A stretch of DNA of 64,000 bases. Origin: JAFIFT01 sp020051095 (GTDB lineage: Bacteria > Pseudomonadota > Gammaproteobacteria > Legionellales > Legionellaceae). Positions within the stretch are counted from its first letter, which is position 1, and each line of letters opens with the position of its first letter. The stretch is taken from positions 42,423 through 106,422 of the forward strand of contig NZ_CAXMZT010000013.1 of NCBI RefSeq assembly GCF_964199965.1, read 5' to 3'. The position numbers and the translations under genes are program-made. This document shows positions 35,246 through 43,814 of the stretch, in pieces. The notes below the pieces were generated by a model, which saw nothing but the letters and a program-made list of their open reading frames with translations, was not told the DNA's origin and ran no database searches.

Positions 35246-35938
35246 CTAGGCAGGCACCATGCCAATAACACGTGCAGGGGCCTCCGTAGCTTGGCTGATT
35301 TTAAGGGGTAATGCGAGTAGCCAACTGCCTGTTGCAGGGAGTTTGTTGGCGTTGGCAACATTTTCAATGAGATATTTTCCATTAGATAAAAGCAACTGAT
35401 GAACTGGAAAGCCCGAAGTTGGTGTATCGGGGGAAAGTGTGTCGATGCCTAGACCCGCAATATCACGATCCAGTAACAACTGAGCTGCTTCTTGACTTAC
35501 AGAGGGAAATTGAAGATTGTTGCGGTATCGCTGGGGATTTTGCCAAAATATTTCCCACCCAGTAAAAATAATTACTACACTATTTTGTCCAATTTTGCCA
35601 TGCTCTTTTTCAAATGAACGAATATCATCCTCCATAACAAGGTAATGTTCATGGGATTTAGAACTCACATCGATCATAGTGGCGGTCGCTAATAAATGGT
35701 TGTGTGTAATGCTCAACTTTTCAATGGTTTCGCCCTTCGCATAACAATGCGCAGGCGCATCAACATGCGTGCCGATCCCTGCTGGCAATGACAGATGTTG
35801 AACTTTAAATTTGACCTCCGTCGAACATTCGTCATAGTTTAACGTCGAAGTAATATCAAAACCGCACCCTAAATCCCAACATGGCGTCTTAGCATCCAGC
35901 GTGTGGGTTAGATCGATTATCGTAAAAGGGAATGTCAT
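35246..35938 (-). CDS. cyclase-family metal hydrolase (kynurenine formamidase-like)
   Basis: 230 residues. It contains the metal-site signature G-I-G-T-H-V-D-A-P-A-H (~76-86, H-x-D-x-x-x-H), I-I-D-L-T-H-T-L-D at the N-terminus, and G-I-D-T-L-S-P-D near 168. The family (PF04199) includes bacterial kynurenine formamidase and isatin hydrolase, so an amide or lactam hydrolase is likely. No other kynurenine-pathway gene is near. It lies upstream of the metal ATPase with a 19-base gap. Confidence 0.85.
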   Translation of the reverse strand: MTFPFTIIDLTHTLDAKTPCWDLGCGFDITSTLNYDECSTEVKFKVQHLSLPAGIGTHVDAPAHCYAKGETIEKLSITHNHLLATATMIDVSSKSHEHYLVMEDDIRSFEKEHGKIGQNSVVIIFTGWEIFWQNPQRYRNNLQFPSVSQEAAQLLLDRDIAGLGIDTLSPDTPTSGFPVHQLLLSNGKYLIENVANANKLPATGSWLLALPLKISQATEAPARVIGMVPA

Positions 35939-36051
35939 ATTTAGTTCATCACTTAAGAATTACCAACCATTCCTAGCATACAAAAAAAGTCGACAAAAAG
36001 GTACTGAGCAGATTCTCGGATACTACTACATCAATTTAGAATGTAGGGTAG

Positions 36052-37086
36052 ATGTCAGATTTAACGCAAAACTTATATAATTTTTCTAACATTGTTTTAT
36101 TTATGTGCATTCTATTGTACAATTGCAAATCATTTGAATTATTTTTAACACGCTTTGTCATGCATAAAATCATTGTGATAGAAGAAGGTGAAGAAATAGT
36201 GCTCTTAGACACCGATAATATCCAAATGTGTTACGCTACCGCCTATTTTGAAAATCTTTCCTACTATAAAAAGTTAGACGAAGCGCTAGCATTACTTAAC
36301 TCAATTAATGAAAAAGAGAATTGGAAACCAGCCTTGCTATCCAAACTCCTGCAGAAGAAAAAAATAGAATCGGAAGATATGTCTCTCGCCTTATTGTCTA
36401 AAAGTTTATTTCAATTTAGCCATCCCAATAAAACCTATTCAGGCATGCTACCCGATATGACTGGGTTAAGTTGCTATCGAGTCGGCGCGGACGCGGGTGC
36501 TGGATTTAAAGCAGGTGACTTGGATATATTGGGAACAGAAGGCATTCTTGAATGTGTGGGTGTATTGGTTGAAACAAGTGATGTTTATGGCCAAGATTGT
36601 TATTATCTGGCGCATGTTTTCAGTGGCCGAAAAACCGAATTATCCGTTCAGGAGGAATTGGATAGAATTTTTCACGACATTAAAAAATTAACCGAAAAAA
36701 ATTTATCTTGGTCAGACTTAAAACATCAAGTGACCTTGGTTAGCTGTGGTAGTTTTGAGGAAAAACCAAGTGATTGTTGTAAACAACTATTCAAACTTTT
36801 ATTGAAGCAAAAGGTTAAACCGAACGTCTTATTTGGCAACAGTGTCGCATTTAATTTAACCGGGATAGGGGATTTAATCATTCTCAACCCTGATGGAAGT
36901 TTAGTTCAAGGCAACCAAGCTAAAATCCCTAGGGTTGGGCATGGCACCTATTCACCTGTCGATATTCTAAACTATCGATCGAGCAATAAACCCAGCGCCA
37001 CCCTTGATGAGCAGATTAAGACTGCCATTGATCAAGACGAATATCCCTACGAAAAGAGCTCCTCAGTATTTAAGCAGATATTTTAA
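36052..37086 (+). CDS. unknown protein, 344 aa
   Basis: The ATG at 36052 has only a weak purine tract (GGGTAG); an alternative ATG at 36160 would remove an N-terminal hydrophobic segment (I-V-L-F-M-C-I-L-L) and start at M-H-K-I-I-V-I-E-E-G. Residues ~135-310 form a globular part with G-I-L-E-C-V-G-V-L and, 20 residues after that Cys, L-A-H-V-F; then a Val/Leu-rich strand ending L-V-S-C-G-S-F; and a G-D-L-I-I-L-N-P-D-G-S-L-V hairpin. The Cys...His spacing and closing hairpin recall the CheD/CNF1-like deamidase fold, but this is a weak eye-level impression. Otherwise unassigned. Confidence 0.6.
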   Translation: MSDLTQNLYNFSNIVLFMCILLYNCKSFELFLTRFVMHKIIVIEEGEEIVLLDTDNIQMCYATAYFENLSYYKKLDEALALLNSINEKENWKPALLSKLLQKKKIESEDMSLALLSKSLFQFSHPNKTYSGMLPDMTGLSCYRVGADAGAGFKAGDLDILGTEGILECVGVLVETSDVYGQDCYYLAHVFSGRKTELSVQEELDRIFHDIKKLTEKNLSWSDLKHQVTLVSCGSFEEKPSDCCKQLFKLLLKQKVKPNVLFGNSVAFNLTGIGDLIILNPDGSLVQGNQAKIPRVGHGTYSPVDILNYRSSNKPSATLDEQIKTAIDQDEYPYEKSSSVFKQIF

Positions 37087-37097
37087 AGAGGGTTTGT

Positions 37098-37649
37098 TCA
37101 GCCTAAATTCATAGCTACCCTGTCTTCTTGAATGAGATCCGCATCCAATTTAACACAATGGGTACTCGTTTCAAGCATGCAAATCCCCAAGGCGAAAGCA
37201 GCGGCAACGATTGGCCATGATAACCCAGCACAACCGGCTGTGAAAACCATGAAACCCAGAAGGACATACAAAGACACTTCTTTTTGGGATTCAATTTGAT
37301 TGAACTGTTCGGTTGTCAAGATCGTGCTTTTACCTTTTAATATGGCATGCAACTCAACTGCAATCGTATTCTCGACATCTTTATGTTCAATGCTAATACG
37401 ATCATTGGGAACAAATTGATTCAGTAGTAATGTCGATAACTTAAACATCAAAGCCGCTGAACCAACGAGTATCAACATCGGCCCGCCCCAAACTAGCGCA
37501 GCTGTCAATGACGCCAAAATCGTAGCCTTCAAGGTAAACTCCACCGATTTTTTTAAATAATAAAAGCGCGTGACATTGGTTGGAATGTAAACTTCATCCA
37601 AGGGTACAGTTAATGAGGGACAATATGAGTGATTAAAAAAAAATCGCAT
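37098..37649 (-). CDS. unknown membrane protein with two helical hairpins
   Basis: 183 residues with two pairs of hydrophobic segments (~40-76 and ~130-162) separated by ~50 polar residues. The same plan is seen in the divergent gene at 37779-38408 (209 residues), with weak resemblance in the linker (L-K-G-K-S-T-I-L-T-T-E-Q compared with M-K-D-H-D-L-T-D-E-Q) and in the second hairpin. The two may be distant paralogues. No known family. Confidence 0.65.
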   Translation of the reverse strand: MRFFFNHSYCPSLTVPLDEVYIPTNVTRFYYLKKSVEFTLKATILASLTAALVWGGPMLILVGSAALMFKLSTLLLNQFVPNDRISIEHKDVENTIAVELHAILKGKSTILTTEQFNQIESQKEVSLYVLLGFMVFTAGCAGLSWPIVAAAFALGICMLETSTHCVKLDADLIQEDRVAMNLG

Positions 37650-37723
37650 GGGGCTGTGATCTTATAAATGATGGGGCGATTTTAATCCATAGTGCACTAA
37701 TATGCAATATACTTGGACAAAGC

Positions 37724-37761
37724 TTGACACATGGCTTGGGGTTTGGCAAAATTCGCCAAAC
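37724..37761 (+). promoter_or_regulatory. promoter with overlapping palindrome
   Basis: TTGACA at 37724-37729 with CAAAAT at 37747-37752 (17-base spacer). A perfect palindrome, GTTTGGC-AAAATTC-GCCAAAC at 37741-37761, covers the -10, an arrangement typical of a repressor site. Confidence 0.45.
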
Positions 37762-37778
37762 GTTAATGGAGTATTTAA

Positions 37779-38408
37779 ATGCCACTCAATCCTAACCAAT
37801 TACCCGTTTCGGCTATTAGCCATTTTGTTGCTAATCCACCTAATAATTTGAATGATAAGCAAAGGCACCATTTGATCACCGAAACAAATGCCATGCGAAA
37901 ATTATATAATAAACAAGTCACCACCTATAATGAACACTTATTAAGTAACCAAATCATGGTGAAAGCCTGTGTCACCGCTACCCTGGGTATTGGCCTATTT
38001 TTTGCAGCACCTGCCACCTTATTGCTTGGTGGAGCTGTTGCTTTAGCCCTTGGCTCTGGCATCTATAGCTATTTGCCCTTCCCAGAAGCCACGATTAACT
38101 CCCAAGCAATATCTGCTAGGGTAGCTGATGATGCCGAACCGAATGCATCAACAACATTTGTAACTAATTGGTTATTCAAAATGAAAGATCATGATTTAAC
38201 CGATGAGCAAAGTCGGCTATATCATAATATGTATCGCATTGGAGTTGGTTTAATTGTTGGCTTTGCGGCGTTTACCGCCATCGTATCCGGTGCTGGAATA
38301 TCACTCACCATTGCAGCTGCCTTGTTTGCTCTCTCGTTGGCATATATTGTCCAACCCAAGTCAACATTATATGATGAGACAGCAGAGCCGGCTCATGTCC
38401 GAGTATAA
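37779..38408 (+). CDS. unknown membrane protein with two helical hairpins
   Basis: 209 residues; AATGGAG lies 8-9 bases upstream. Hydrophobic pairs near residues 63-100 and 150-190, Ala/Gly-rich, separated by a polar loop containing N-W-L-F-K-M-K-D-H-D-L-T-D-E-Q. The polar N-terminal ~60 residues (N-D-K-Q-R-H-H-L-I-T-E-T-N) look cytoplasmic. Its plan parallels the divergent neighbour at 37098-37649. No known family; proteins of this shape are frequent among Legionellales effectors that insert into host membranes, but there is no direct evidence. Confidence 0.65.
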   Translation: MPLNPNQLPVSAISHFVANPPNNLNDKQRHHLITETNAMRKLYNKQVTTYNEHLLSNQIMVKACVTATLGIGLFFAAPATLLLGGAVALALGSGIYSYLPFPEATINSQAISARVADDAEPNASTTFVTNWLFKMKDHDLTDEQSRLYHNMYRIGVGLIVGFAAFTAIVSGAGISLTIAAALFALSLAYIVQPKSTLYDETAEPAHVRV

Positions 38409-38578
38409 TACGCTGAGTAGGTAACCAATTTCTAATTTAGACACGAGCTATGATTTTTTTTTGTTAAACAACATAAAGCGTCATAGCCTGCGTCTGCCTC
38501 GATATAAAGATCATTGATTTTTCCAATAAAAGCGCGTATTTTACTCAACTTGTTTTTAGAGAGTTAGTAAGGATTGGT

Positions 38579-39493
38579 ATGCCCCCGAAAAAAAAATCGC
38601 CCTCCCAATCAGGCACCTATATTGCTTCGAGTGGAAGTGAAAATCCAGACATCATTCAACGAGATTCCCCTCCTACGCCTCCTTCTTCTGGTCGAGACAG
38701 CACTCCAAAAGAATTACATCAATCGAGTTCAAGCTCTTCCGAGGGTCCTAAAAAACACAAAAAAAAGAAAGGAAGGATATTAGAAGAATCACCGTCATCG
38801 GAAGAATCTGACACAAGCATCAACATTGCCCCGAAGGAAATAGAGGAAAGGATAGGGAGTGATGAAAAAGGTAATGAGTCTGAAGAGGATGCTATCTCTT
38901 CCAGCAAATGCTCCTGCGCATCTTTTTTCTGTTGTTGTATCTCTCGAAGTAGCAAGAAAAAATCAGAGAAATATTTTCGAACCCACGAAGAAGAAGGACA
39001 ATATCGAAGGAACTGTGTACGAGAAGATAGATTTAACACGATGTCGTCAGCTGTCGGTATTGTTCCTGTGAACGGGACCGGATGGTTATTTGACAATGCG
39101 CTACTGCCAAATGACAGCAACGCTGTTCCCGTGTTTGCCTTTCTTAATCTCTTACGAAGTATCGTCGCCATTGGCGTTAATATGTACTTTAGGCGCGGAC
39201 AAGGCGAGCATTCGCGTGGTAGCAGCTGGTCTGTGTTTACCAATTCAATCATTTCCATTCTCTCGCTCTTATTATTAGCATTCAGCTTAGCCGAAGTCGG
39301 TGTTGAGGAAAGACATGACAATCAGGATACATTAATTCTATTCTTCACCATCGCAATTAACTGCTTAGGGGCAGGTATCTTTTTTATGCAAACAGGTGAA
39401 CTCGGTTATCACTCTTATAACCAAGTCACCAAAAAGCCCCAAGACATTCCTGATGAAGAACAAGGATTGACACGCCCCTCACCTAAAAATTAA
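38579..39493 (+). CDS. unknown protein with Ser-rich arm, Cys cluster and C-terminal TM helices
   Basis: 304 residues; AAGGA precedes the ATG. Residues 1-105 are Ser/Pro/Glu/Lys-rich and probably disordered (S-S-S-S-S-E-G-P-K-K-H-K-K-K-K). A cluster C111-S-C113-A-S-F-F-C118-C119-C120 is followed by S-R-S-S-K-K-K. Residues ~150-290 hold three or four hydrophobic segments (for example A-F-L-N-L-L-R-S-I-V-A-I-G-V, S-I-I-S-I-L-S-L-L-L-L-A-F, L-I-L-F-F-T-I-A-I-N). The Cys-cluster-plus-basic layout resembles S-acylation (palmitoylation) sites of eukaryotic membrane proteins, which some effectors exploit. No family recognised. Confidence 0.65.
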   Translation: MPPKKKSPSQSGTYIASSGSENPDIIQRDSPPTPPSSGRDSTPKELHQSSSSSSEGPKKHKKKKGRILEESPSSEESDTSINIAPKEIEERIGSDEKGNESEEDAISSSKCSCASFFCCCISRSSKKKSEKYFRTHEEEGQYRRNCVREDRFNTMSSAVGIVPVNGTGWLFDNALLPNDSNAVPVFAFLNLLRSIVAIGVNMYFRRGQGEHSRGSSWSVFTNSIISILSLLLLAFSLAEVGVEERHDNQDTLILFFTIAINCLGAGIFFMQTGELGYHSYNQVTKKPQDIPDEEQGLTRPSPKN

Positions 39494-39534
39494 TGAGCGC
39501 CTATTTCAATGATAATTGTCGTGCCAAGGCGCGA

Positions 39535-39755
39535 CCCTGAGGGATAGACACTCTTTTTGAAAACTTAGACTTATCTCAAAACGCCGACGTACCGCGGCTT
39601 GTCCGCGGTATCCAGAGATCCCTGTATGCACTAAATAAAAACATATTGGTCAAAAACCCTGGATCCCGCGGACAAGCCGCGGGACGTCGGGTTAAACATT
39701 ATGCCAATACATTATACGAATACTATGTTTTAAAAAAAGTGTCTATCCCTCAGGG
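39535..39755. repeat. palindromic MITE-like element, 221 bp
   Basis: The outer arms are CCCTGAGGGATAGACACT... (39535-39564) and its inverse ending ...AGTGTCTATCCCTCAGGG (39727-39755). Inner arms at 39583-39612 and 39661-39690 are complementary over ~30 bases, and each also contains its own small hairpin (CCGCGG...CCGCGG around GCTTGT). No ORF inside. It forms a near-complete long hairpin. Confidence 0.75.
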
Positions 39756-39841
39756 CTCGGCCTACCTGGCTATTCTTTTTTCTCTTGTTTATCAAGGCAT
39801 TATCCGTGTGCTTGTAAAAAAAACCGACTATACTATCTATC

Positions 39842-39968
39842 ACAGGACTTACGAAAAACCCCAAGGTCGAGGCAAAAAATATTTTTAATGAGGGAGTTTA
39901 GATCAACTAAATGACCGAATTAAAAATATTTTTTAACGAAGAGATTGGGAGTTTTTCGTAAGTCCTGT
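39842..39968. repeat. second palindromic element, 127 bp
   Basis: ACAGGACTTACGAAAAA at 39842 is matched by its reverse complement TTTTTCGTAAGTCCTGT ending at 39968; inner A/T-rich arms (AAAAAATATTTTTAA and TTAAAAATATTTTTT) also pair. The end lies 30 bases before the ATG of the YbjQ-repeat gene, so it could carry or disrupt that gene's promoter. Confidence 0.7.
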
Positions 39969-39998
39969 ATCAATTACTCCAATTCAAAGGATATAGAC

Positions 39999-41216
39999 AT
40001 GACCGTAACGACTGGTTTATCCGGAAATGAAATTTATTGTTTAGCAGAAAAAGGGTATGAGCCGGGTAATATTGTCGTGGGTAACAGTGTTCATTCACTT
40101 GGCATCATAGGTAGCATTGGCTCGGGTATGAAAGCCATGTTGGGGGGTGAAATCAAGCAAGTGACTACCCTCATTGAAGAAGGACGTGAAACAGCCTACC
40201 GCAGAATGCTTCAAGAGGCGAAAGAGCAGGGCGCAACGGGTATCACAGGCGTCACCAGTGAGTTGGTGTTTCATGGTTCAAATATCGAATTTTTGTCCAT
40301 TGGCTCTGCCATTCATGCCGCCGGAAACGCCAGCAAAGATAAGTTTTCGACCAGCGATAATGGGCAACAGTTATATGCTCAACTGGATGTCGGATTCAGA
40401 CCTATCTGCTTCTCATTTGGTAATTCGGCTTATTCAATGGGAGTTGGTCGCGGATTGATAGGTGGCATTAAAAGCCTTGCCCGAGGCGAAATCAAGGAAT
40501 ATTCGTCCATATTTAATACGACAAGACATTTGGCATTAACCCGCATTGTTAACCACGCCGCGCAATATAAAGCAAATGCGGTTCTTGGGATTACCACGAC
40601 TATTATCCCTTTTGGTGGGCTAAATGAAATGTTGATGATCGGTACCGCTTCACACCATCCTGGCCTGCCCGCCGAGTTCACCGAAATGCCTGCCACCAGC
40701 AACTTAACCAATATCGAATTATGGAATATGGCTAAACTGGGTTATATGCCCCAACGATTATTACTGGGAACATCGGTTTATGCACTAGGGGTGGTTGGAG
40801 GCATAACGTCTCTGATTAAGTCATTCAAACGAGGCGAAATCAATGAGTTAACACGGTTGATTTATGAAGCCCGCGAAAATGCCTTAAACATCATCAACAC
40901 GGAAGCAAATGCCATTGGCGCTGATGATATCGTTGGCGTCAAAACATATGTGTATGATTTAGGCAATGGTCTCATTGAATTTCTCGCTATCGGCACCGCG
41001 GTTAAACGGACATCCGTACTCAAAACACAATCAGAGCAAATACTGCCCCAAGCCATTATCGCCAATAAAGATACCTATTTTGACACCAATCGAGCTGGGG
41101 ATTTGAAAGTCAACGTCAATACGGGTTCAAAACCAATTAACAGCGGAAGTTTTTTGCTCATGATTATTATCGCACTAATTATATTCAGCCATATTTTTGT
41201 GCGCTTTTTTACCTAA
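39999..41216 (+). CDS. triple YbjQ-domain (UPF0145) tail-anchored protein
   Basis: 405 residues from ATG 39999 (AAAGGA 8 bases upstream). Three consecutive YbjQ-like domains at roughly 1-110, 115-225 and 230-345, each with the family pattern of a hydrophobic strand, G-x-x-x-S-L/M-G, R-G-E-I-K near the loop, a helix with A-x-x-x-G-A-x-x-I-x-G-V, and an ending L-x-I-G-T-A. YbjQ is normally a single ~105-residue domain that forms a pentameric ring. A C-terminal hydrophobic helix (F-L-L-M-I-I-I-A-L-I-I-F, ~385-400) with few residues after it makes this tail-anchored. Domain count is seen; function is unknown, even for YbjQ. Confidence 0.8.
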   Translation: MTVTTGLSGNEIYCLAEKGYEPGNIVVGNSVHSLGIIGSIGSGMKAMLGGEIKQVTTLIEEGRETAYRRMLQEAKEQGATGITGVTSELVFHGSNIEFLSIGSAIHAAGNASKDKFSTSDNGQQLYAQLDVGFRPICFSFGNSAYSMGVGRGLIGGIKSLARGEIKEYSSIFNTTRHLALTRIVNHAAQYKANAVLGITTTIIPFGGLNEMLMIGTASHHPGLPAEFTEMPATSNLTNIELWNMAKLGYMPQRLLLGTSVYALGVVGGITSLIKSFKRGEINELTRLIYEARENALNIINTEANAIGADDIVGVKTYVYDLGNGLIEFLAIGTAVKRTSVLKTQSEQILPQAIIANKDTYFDTNRAGDLKVNVNTGSKPINSGSFLLMIIIALIIFSHIFVRFFT

Positions 41217-41293
41217 TCAATCAAGGGCAGCTATTTCTAAGCAGCTTTTTGCTTTCATATAGGTATGCGGCTAACCCGCAAGATATTGCCAAT

Positions 41294-42385
41294 TTACTGT
41301 GCTTCAATCTGTTCGACAGTTTTTATATCATATTGAGGAGCAGGCTTATACTCAAATTGGCACTGAGCATCAGTTGAGGTAACCACCAATTCATCGCGAT
41401 CGTCCACTACCGTGATGGGGCCTTTATAATACTTATCCATGCCTTTAATAAAATTATCCTTCGCCGCTTTGCTTGTAGGAATAGCAGGAACTAGATGAGT
41501 GAGAATGAGATTCTTAACCGCTGCCGCTTGTGCCATCTTCGCTAATGCCAACGTATCGGAGTGGTATTGCGCTATTTGGTCATAAAATTTTTTCGATAAT
41601 TTTGGATTGGGTTGTGAAGGAAAAGTCTGTTGAATGAGTTGACCATAATAGTGACTGAATGCTTCGTTTATCAAAATATCTGCATTTTCTGCCACCGTTT
41701 TTAAATTATGCATGATTTTTGTATCACCACTGATGACGATTTTGCAAGATTTATAATGAATCACATAACCCAATGCTGGATAGGCAGGGTTGTGGTTCAC
41801 TCGGAAGGGGGTTAATTTTAAATTCGTTGTTTTTAAAATAGGTTCCCCTTCGCCCTCATAGGGAGCTGTCACCAAAACGGGGGTAATTTTATTCGTATTT
41901 AATGGTACGTAGCCTTCTCGACTGGTTGCTCGGTATAACGCATCCAATGAATATAGTTTATTCAAAGCATCTGCAATGTCTGTAACCCCTGCAGGGCCAT
42001 ATAACATTAGGGATGAATTCTTGCGCGCCGGCCAAGCGACATTATTCAAATACCCTATCCCCGCCATATGGTCTGAATGCCAGTGGGTCACAAATATCTT
42101 ATTCATTGCCCCAAGAGGCAGCCCAAGTGCCCCCAAGTTTTGCGAACCCCCTTCCCCAACATCAATCATGAACATTTGCTTGTCACCAACAACCGCAAAG
42201 CAGGCCGGCTTTCTAACCGATTGCATTGCAATTTCAGGATCGCCTGTCCCACAAAAATACAGATGCAGCTTACCATCGTGCAGCAAATTTTGGGGCGCCT
42301 TTTGCTGCCGATAAACATGAATGTCTGCAAATGCGACTTGGCTTGCTAGTGTCAACATCAAGCAATATATATTGATTATTTTCAT
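41294..42385 (-). CDS. secreted metallo-beta-lactamase-fold hydrolase (RNase Z-like)
   Basis: 363 residues. Signal peptide (M-K-I-I-N-I-Y-C-L-M-L-T-L-A-S-Q-V-A-F-A, cleavage near A-D-I). It has the MBL metal site T-H-W-H-S-D-H-M-A-G (~98-107), preceded by M-I-D-V-G-E-G-G, and later V-I-S-G-D-T-K and L-T-H-L-V-P. The layout is of the RNase Z/arylsulfatase-like branch, but an exported protein is unlikely to act on tRNA; a periplasmic or extracellular hydrolase (phosphodiester, lactone or sulfate ester) is more likely. Class firm; substrate unknown. Confidence 0.88.
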   Translation of the reverse strand: MKIINIYCLMLTLASQVAFADIHVYRQQKAPQNLLHDGKLHLYFCGTGDPEIAMQSVRKPACFAVVGDKQMFMIDVGEGGSQNLGALGLPLGAMNKIFVTHWHSDHMAGIGYLNNVAWPARKNSSLMLYGPAGVTDIADALNKLYSLDALYRATSREGYVPLNTNKITPVLVTAPYEGEGEPILKTTNLKLTPFRVNHNPAYPALGYVIHYKSCKIVISGDTKIMHNLKTVAENADILINEAFSHYYGQLIQQTFPSQPNPKLSKKFYDQIAQYHSDTLALAKMAQAAAVKNLILTHLVPAIPTSKAAKDNFIKGMDKYYKGPITVVDDRDELVVTSTDAQCQFEYKPAPQYDIKTVEQIEAQ

Positions 42386-42455
42386 ACTGTTACACTGAAA
42401 TTAGTTTAGGAATCTTTATCCCCTTGTTTCTTAAGGGTAGAGGCCACCTTGAATA

Positions 42456-42531
42456 TGGTGGGCCGTATAGGGATCGAACCTATGACCAAAAGATTAAGAG
42501 TCTCCTGCTCTACCAGCTGAGCTAACGGCCC
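42456..42531 (-). tRNA. tRNA-Lys (anticodon CTT)
   Basis: On the minus strand: acceptor GGGCCGT pairs with ACGGCCC, D arm TAGCTCAGCTGGTAGAGCA, anticodon loop CTCTTAA (anticodon CTT, reads AAG), T arm with GGTTCGATCC, encoded ACCA end. Confidence 0.95.
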
Positions 42532-42610
42532 TACCCTATTGAATAATAGCACAATTTATAGGAAGTAAAATTGACTTTGTCGTTACCAATGCCTAGGGCA
42601 TCTCTGCCCA

Positions 42611-43645
42611 TTAAATGCCTTTAAATCCTATCAAACGTTCCTCTTCCAGGTTTGCAGCTTTGATATTGTCATACAGACCAACTGCTATACCAACTAAAAT
42701 CACGACTCCACCAATTATCTGAGCACTGTTGGGGATCTCACCCACAATCAGGTAAGCAAAGATAACACCGGCTATGGGATAAAAAGCATTGCCAATGGCA
42801 ATGCTTTGCGGGTTAACATGCTCGATTGCCTGAGAAAAAGTAAAAATCGCCATTGCAAAAATAACACCGCCGTAAAAGAGCATCCATTCCCAGAGAAAGG
42901 GAGAAAACAGATCAGCAAAATGGGTTAAGCCAAAAAGATAGGTTGCAACCACAAAGAAAAATAGTGCGCCAACACAGGTTCTAAAAATGGAATAAATCGG
43001 TTTGGGAATATTGCTGATGTATCTATTGGTCAATATATCTCCCATGATTGTAAATAACGCACCAAGCAATGCGAAAATCAGTCCAATTTTAGGTGCCGTG
43101 GCGACAAGATGACCTAGCCAACCCTCACCAACGTTGGCTTTGGCCATTTTCATTGCCATGGGCATTGAGTCTGGTAGGTTTAAGTAAAAAGTGAGCGACA
43201 CCCCCATTGCCGCAATAAGCACGCCTAGCAGTGTCAAACGGGAAGGTTTTTCGTTTAAAAATAAGTAGCCTAATACCAATGCCCAAACAATTTCTGTGGT
43301 TGATATAAGCACCACATTAATCACCGCTGTGGTCAAAATAGCCAATAAATAAAAAATAGGTCCTAAAATAGTGGCGAAAATGGTAACAAGCGACAGAGAG
43401 CCCCACTCCTTCGCTTGGATCGCCCAAATACTATCAACACTTAGCTGTTTTCGATAACCAATGATAAAAACGATACCGGCAATGATATTGCCAGCAAATA
43501 AGACATTACAGAATGAAATAGGATTATGCCCATGAATCGGATAATTGACGCCAAGCTGCCCCAACTTGCCAATTATAGAATCAAGGGAAGCAAACAACAA
43601 AATAGAGACCCACAAATAAATGAGCCCTCGTGTTTTAATGTTCAT
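42611..43645 (-). CDS. EamA/DMT-family transporter
   Basis: 344 residues from ATG 43645 (M-N-I-K-T); a TTG at 43654 is also in frame. About ten hydrophobic helices in two EamA repeats, with E-I-V-W-A-L-V-L-G-Y-L-F-L-N-E-K-P-S at the end of repeat 1 and A-Y-L-I-V-G-E-I-P at the end of repeat 2. DMT exporters or importers move amino acids, nucleotides or drugs; substrate unknown. A promoter (TTGCAG-18-TATATT) is seen on the minus strand near 43671-43715. It is in the same direction as tRNA-Lys. Confidence 0.88.
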   Translation of the reverse strand: MNIKTRGLIYLWVSILLFASLDSIIGKLGQLGVNYPIHGHNPISFCNVLFAGNIIAGIVFIIGYRKQLSVDSIWAIQAKEWGSLSLVTIFATILGPIFYLLAILTTAVINVVLISTTEIVWALVLGYLFLNEKPSRLTLLGVLIAAMGVSLTFYLNLPDSMPMAMKMAKANVGEGWLGHLVATAPKIGLIFALLGALFTIMGDILTNRYISNIPKPIYSIFRTCVGALFFFVVATYLFGLTHFADLFSPFLWEWMLFYGGVIFAMAIFTFSQAIEHVNPQSIAIGNAFYPIAGVIFAYLIVGEIPNSAQIIGGVVILVGIAVGLYDNIKAANLEEERLIGFKGI

Positions 43646-43814
43646 GGCAATCAACTGATTGTTTTTAATGGTTTAATATATAGCAGATAGAACGCAACCT
43701 GCAAGTCGACATGGATGAATTGACATCTGAGAGCTGAATTATTGTCTATAATATGTACATATTGATTGATGTGTTAATGCACCTCCAGTTTTCAATCATA
43801 GTCAGAAGGAAGCG

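Noticed and set aside
39646..39888. ORF of 80 codons within the palindromic elements
   Set aside because: It lies across the inverted-repeat arms of both elements and has no RBS; a product of the repeats.
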